A DNA stretch of 64,000 bases from Channallabes apus (lineage: Eukaryota; Chordata; Actinopteri; Siluriformes; Clariidae), in contig CM060107.1 of assembly GCA_030522415.1 (NCBI GenBank), forward strand, positions 27,115,571 through 27,179,570, in the 5' to 3' direction. Positions within the stretch are counted from its first letter, which is position 1, and every line of letters begins with the position of its first letter. Below the pieces are notes generated by a model. That model was given only the letters and a program-made list of their open reading frames with translations, made no database searches and was not told the origin of the DNA. Positions 61,169-64,000 of the stretch are shown in pieces. The translations under genes were made by a program, and so were the position numbers.

Positions 61169-64000
61169 GGCGAAACCGTCCGTCCAACTCAGTAAGCGGG
61201 AGAGGAAATAAACCCAAAGCTAAACGCGTCGAGTCCTATTGCGTCGTAACGCGTTAACTCAGCATTGGTGCTTCACCTTTCTTGACTATGGCAACGCTAA
61301 CCAAAGCGACGTCAGAGCAGCTGAAGTGAACTTTGTTCTAACAGATATAAAGAGAGACGTGTGCATGTCGCAGGTAGAATGGGTGGAGTCTGTGGCTGAC
61401 TCACATGTTACCTGATCCAGGTTGAACTAAAGCAGAGACTGCAGAAACCTGTTTGTACCTGTGCCTTTTTGGAACTTTTTGGTTCGATTTAATATGAATT
61501 GCCAGCGTTACCAGGATTCCTCTCATAATAATAATAATAATAATAATAATGCGTGAACGGTGCGCTTACGGTTATCAATACACAGACACTATGTACTGTA
61601 TATAAAACATACTGTATTGTAGTCCGTGTATGTGTGTGTGTGTGTGTGTGTGTGCGTTCGCGCTCAGGTGTGTGAGTGTTGATGGACCAGACGTTCCTCC
61701 ACAAAGACAGGAATATCTGACAAGTATGATCCTGCTCAGATGTTTTAGTGAACAGTTCTGTCAAAGGAAGAGCCTAACAAGAATAGTAATGTACACAGGC
61801 ATGTAAGAAGTAAATATGCATGCATAGTTTTATAACAAACATATATGAACCAAAATATGTTGCCATTATTATGACTACTGTTCTTTAAACATGCCTAGAA
61901 GTTAAAATGTCTGATTTTTCAAGATGTCTGATTGTTAGTCAGTCTGTCTCAGAGACTACCTTTAAGAGCAACCTGAAAGTCTAAGACAGTCTCTGAGACA
62001 GATTGACCAACACTTTCTAAGAAATGTGAACAAGGTGTATCTGTTAATAATGCATTAGTAATACTTTGTTCACATTTGTTAGAAATTGAACAAGTTGTGG
62101 TCTGTATATTTTATCATAAAGCTCGCTTTACTCCATGTATGTCTGTGTGCATTCCCCATGCACCTAATATGCTGTATAAAATGCATATAATATTCATATA
62201 ATATATAATAATTTATAGAATATTTGCAGTATAAGATTTAAAGTTAGTATTCATAGTATACATGCTTGACATCTTTTAAATGTAAAATTAACTAAACTAT
62301 GTCATATGCACATATGATTTTAAACATTAAGTTTATCACATTTTGGATAGATCTTAGTGTCCACTTGACCAAAAATTAAGAATACTGCTAAAATATTTTG
62401 TAACTTGTTAGGATGTTTGTTTTGAACAATACCTAGACCAATGTGGTTGCCATGGGCTGGGAAAGTTTAAACTTGTACGAGTGGTAAAATTGTACTTTGT
62501 GATTATCTAAAAATGGCACAACCTAATGTCTCTTTTTCAGAGGAAATATCCACACATTCACAGGAAAATTATTCCAAACTAAATACTGTATATAAAACTG
62601 AAAATCTGATATGACCTACATAACTAATGCATTTGCACACAAAACATTATTTATACTATTTCTCTGAATGAATATGAATAGCCTGTTGATTTTTTAAAAC
62701 AATCTATGATCAGTACAGCATAATAACATATAAAAATTGTTTAAAATAGATTGATCTTTTCTTTCTCTTCAATTATGTTACATCAATCTGTTATAACTGT
62801 TCCAGGAATGAGGACAACTGTAATAAATTGATACCTTACATTTATACACCTGTTGGGGAAAACATGAACTATACATATGTTTTTATAACAGATTTCTACA
62901 GCTTTTGTGTGGTAGTCTAAAATATAAATTGTTAATGGTCTACCTAACAACAAAGCATGTTTATTGACTCCATTATTATTATTATTATTTTTTCTTTTTG
63001 AATGTTTCAGAAGTGAAACTGGCACTTTAAAACAGAATAAATGACTCATAACTAGACAGTGTTTACATATTTTGACAATCTTTGTAATCTAAGTGCATAC
63101 AGAGATAAAGTGACAGAATCACCAACAGAGAGCGGGATTAGTTCTTTTGGTATTTATAGGTGTGGCACATGGGCTGGCTTGTTGCACTTCTGACTCCGTT
63201 TGTGTCTGTTGTCTCCACAGTGCCTAGCAACAGAAGTAGCAGTTTTTGTTCCTGCATCAAACCTAGTTAAACCAAGCATTTACTGCAGTACTGTACATGC
63301 TTTTTTTTTTTTTTTTACTTTCATGGAAACTAAACAAATCTAAACAATTAACAATTAATGAAGGCATTGCACCACTCCCTTATGTTCTTTTTAGTTTCGA
63401 TAACATCAGTTATTTTGGAAAATATATTTTCAAAATAACATTTTTGTGTATAACTGAGTTTTAAAATTTATTCAAGGAGTTCAGGAGATTAACGAAATTT
63501 GAGAATCCAGTATGCATCTTGCAAGTCATTTTGGGTTTTGCTTGTATTTTATTGGAAATAGAATTAACAAAAATGCACAAAAACATTCTTAGCATAATTC
63601 AATATATCAAACAACTGAACATTTAAAAAATTTGACCAAATCATTCAACTCACCATTAAGTCACGCTATTATATGGCAAGCTATACTGTAAAATCCAGTT
63701 ATACAAGACAACGTCTGTCTTTCTGTTCCGAGTGCTCTGTGAGAAACAGTCCTCTTCTGAATGTTACTTGAACTGACTACAATTCTGGGAGTACACAACA
63801 TATAGGAACAGGCAACTCCCTAGTGAAAGGATGTATTCACTTTAATTAATAAAAAAAAAAGTGGAGAAGAGTGAGAGAGAAAGATATGACTCAAAGTAGG
63901 TGTGAAGGAGTAGCAGTTTTGGGTGTGGCAGGGTGAACTGCAGCCACCTTTACCTCGACTTCACAGACCCCCCCCCCCCCCAATGTATAGAGCCTGATCA
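61169..64000. other. Upstream region of pkp3, no further gene seen
   Basis: The first 250 bases upstream of the pkp3 ATG contain scattered CpG sites and no TATA box at an obvious distance, so the promoter is not delimited. Beyond this lie (ATA)n and (GT)n runs at about 61529-61655, an inverted repeat at 61933-62012 and AT-rich unique DNA. There is a C13 run near 63969. No exon of a neighbouring gene was recognised. Confidence 0.6.
61933..62012. repeat. 25-bp inverted repeat with 30-bp loop
   Basis: Arms 61933-61957 and 61988-62012 pair at 23 of 25 positions around the core GTCTGTCTCAGAGACT / AGTCTCTGAGACAGA. It could form a hairpin in RNA or be a tiny foldback element. Confidence 0.8.

Overview
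This window is vertebrate nuclear DNA, almost certainly from a teleost fish. It has intron-rich genes with GT-AG borders, fish-type Tc1, hAT and SINE repeats, and many microsatellites. The repeat repertoire would suit an otophysan such as a catfish, but that narrower placement is a weak inference.

Three protein-coding genes can be rebuilt exon by exon. (1) ano9 (anoctamin-9, TMEM16 family), plus strand, 22 coding exons between 10176 and 20063; the start exon is not in view. (2) sigirr (single-Ig IL-1-related receptor), plus strand, 9 coding exons between 28497 and 39813, predicted 427 aa. (3) pkp3 (plakophilin-3), minus strand, 13 coding exons between 61168 and 48333, predicted 876 aa. The order and relative orientation ano9 > sigirr > < pkp3 match the human PKP3-SIGIRR-ANO9 cluster at 11p15.5, so this is a conserved synteny block. 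The products act in different places: a membrane scramblase/channel-family protein, an inhibitory TIR receptor and a desmosomal armadillo protein. The block is a linkage relic, not a pathway.

Layout. 1-10 kb: a recent duplication that carries an intact 78-bp ano9 exon twice, with tandem-repeat junctions, then a thick layer of nested transposons (a SINE split by a 704-bp inverted-repeat element, a Tc1 element split by a LINE fragment, and a 1.59-kb hAT element with perfect 8-bp target duplications). 10-21 kb: ano9, with a decayed Tc1 element in one intron. 21-28 kb: a repeat graveyard (unclassified repeat, L2-type LINE joined to a Ty3/gypsy remnant, SINEs, Tc1 and hAT pieces) and a G-rich tract. 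28-40 kb: sigirr, whose first intron (7.2 kb) holds the best-preserved Tc1 element and a tRNA-derived SINE. 40-48 kb: mostly non-coding, with one Tc1 element. 48-61 kb: pkp3, with microsatellites and a 480-bp hAT-type MITE just inside one splice donor. 61-64 kb: non-coding upstream DNA with a 25-bp inverted repeat.

No RNA gene, CRISPR array or prokaryotic-type system is visible. The most interesting signals are the duplicated ano9 exon, the MITE and CA repeat lying against pkp3 splice donors, and the layered transposon insertions whose order can be read from target duplications.
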